A stretch of 64,000 bases of DNA, from positions 17,944-81,943 of the forward strand of contig JADJPD010000030.1 of the NCBI GenBank assembly GCA_016713435.1, read 5' to 3'. Every line of letters starts with the position of its first letter. Positions within the stretch are counted from its first letter, which is position 1. Under the pieces are notes generated by a model. It was not told where the DNA came from and did no database searches. It worked only from the letters and a program-made list of their open reading frames with translations. Both the position numbers and the translations under genes were made by a program. The stretch is from Gemmatimonadota bacterium (GTDB taxonomy: Bacteria > Gemmatimonadota > Gemmatimonadetes > Gemmatimonadales > GWC2-71-9). This document shows, piece by piece, positions 63,633 through 64,000 of the stretch.

Positions 63633-64000
63633 ATGGTCTCCATGCTCGCCCGCTCGGCTCGTGAGTCCACGCCCGCCGTGTTGCTGTCACGCCTGACGCT
63701 TGCCGCCCGTCGATTCCTCCTCGCCTGCCTCGGTGCCACCCCCTTGCGTGCGGTGGCGGTGGCGGGGACGCGAATGGCCCGGGCGATGGCGGCCCGACCT
63801 CGCTCATCGTGGTAGGCGGCGGTGGCCAGCAGGGCCCCGTGAACCTCCCTCTGCCGAACCCCATCGTGGTCGAAGTGCGCGATGCGGGGGGCCGCGTGGT
63901 GGCTGGGGCCACGGTGGTGTTCACGCCGCCGCTCGGAAGCAGCGTCACGCCGGAGAGCACGGTCACCGATGCGTCCGGTCGCGTCGCCACGACGTGGACC
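63633..64000 (+). CDS. Big_1-domain lipoprotein, 3' truncated and frame broken
   Basis: From ATG 63633 the protein has a basic N-region and hydrophobic core (LAARRFLLACLGATPL). It should continue with the lipobox LACGGGGDANGPGDGG, but this lies one frame away; adding one C to the five-C run at about 63731-63735 joins them. Then follow LIVVGGGGQQGPVNLPLPNPIVVEVRD and AGGRVVAGATVVFTPPLG, STVTDASGRVATTWT, a typical Big_1 (invasin-like) Ig domain. It runs off the window end. It is probably another surface lipoprotein like that at 60436. The exact start (63633 or 63642) is open. Confidence 0.7.

Overview
The window is very GC-rich (roughly 70%), densely packed bacterial DNA. It carries an ADOP-type duplicated permease under a PadR repressor, a Pkn-type Ser/Thr kinase fused to TPRs, many small lipoproteins with Gly/Ser-rich lipoboxes, PD40/Big-domain lipoproteins, TonB receptors and several Uma2 genes. 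This mix fits Gemmatimonadota best, with Acidobacteriota as the second choice. That assignment is inference: there is no rRNA or marker gene in the window, and I see no tRNA.

Layout. 1-7182: potassium uptake operon kdpA(partial)-kdpB-kdpC-kdpD-kdpE. 7196-15340: an MDR oxidoreductase, a pair made of a large unknown protein with a DUF47/PhoU-like end and a two-domain pyruvate-phosphate-dikinase relative, two hypotheticals, a cohesin/dockerin-like secreted protein and an AmpG-like MFS carrier. 15354-21866: Ser/Thr kinase, ADOP permease and PadR regulator. 22070-28956: two divergent metal-flavoured clusters, each with a TonB receptor. One has a Met/His/Cys-rich exported protein and a BNR lipoprotein, the other a protein that is about one third histidine. 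29189-35459: DinB and SRPBCC proteins, then a three-gene membrane formate dehydrogenase whose catalytic subunit is read through an in-frame UGA as selenocysteine, with a clear SECIS hairpin. 35525-42506: a small His/Cys protein and a CzcC-CzcB-CzcA-CDF metal efflux operon. 42595-44343: an unknown gene, a 21-bp minisatellite and a dead Uma2 gene. 44475-51286: PepSY protein, two-component system and a second, frame-broken heavy-metal RND pair. 51390-64000: three Uma2 genes with a shared upstream block, a GH89 alpha-N-acetylglucosaminidase, a lipoprotein/TonB-domain operon, beta-propeller and Big-domain lipoproteins, a HEAT-repeat protein and a partial Big_1 lipoprotein.

The metal genes form the main theme. 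Two outer-membrane receptors, at least three metal-rich small proteins, a complete Czc-type efflux system with a CDF exporter, and a second sensor-controlled RND system lie within 30 kb. The formate dehydrogenase sits inside this block, and its small 3' neighbour bridges it to the efflux operon.

A strong caution applies: at least a dozen genes are broken by single-base frame changes, several of them at runs of four to five G or C. This looks like uncorrected long-read error more than mass gene death. I therefore give joined coordinates for genes that become whole after one indel and state where the break is. Dispersed inverted repeats (three families) and a 63-bp direct repeat show that the right half has also been rearranged.
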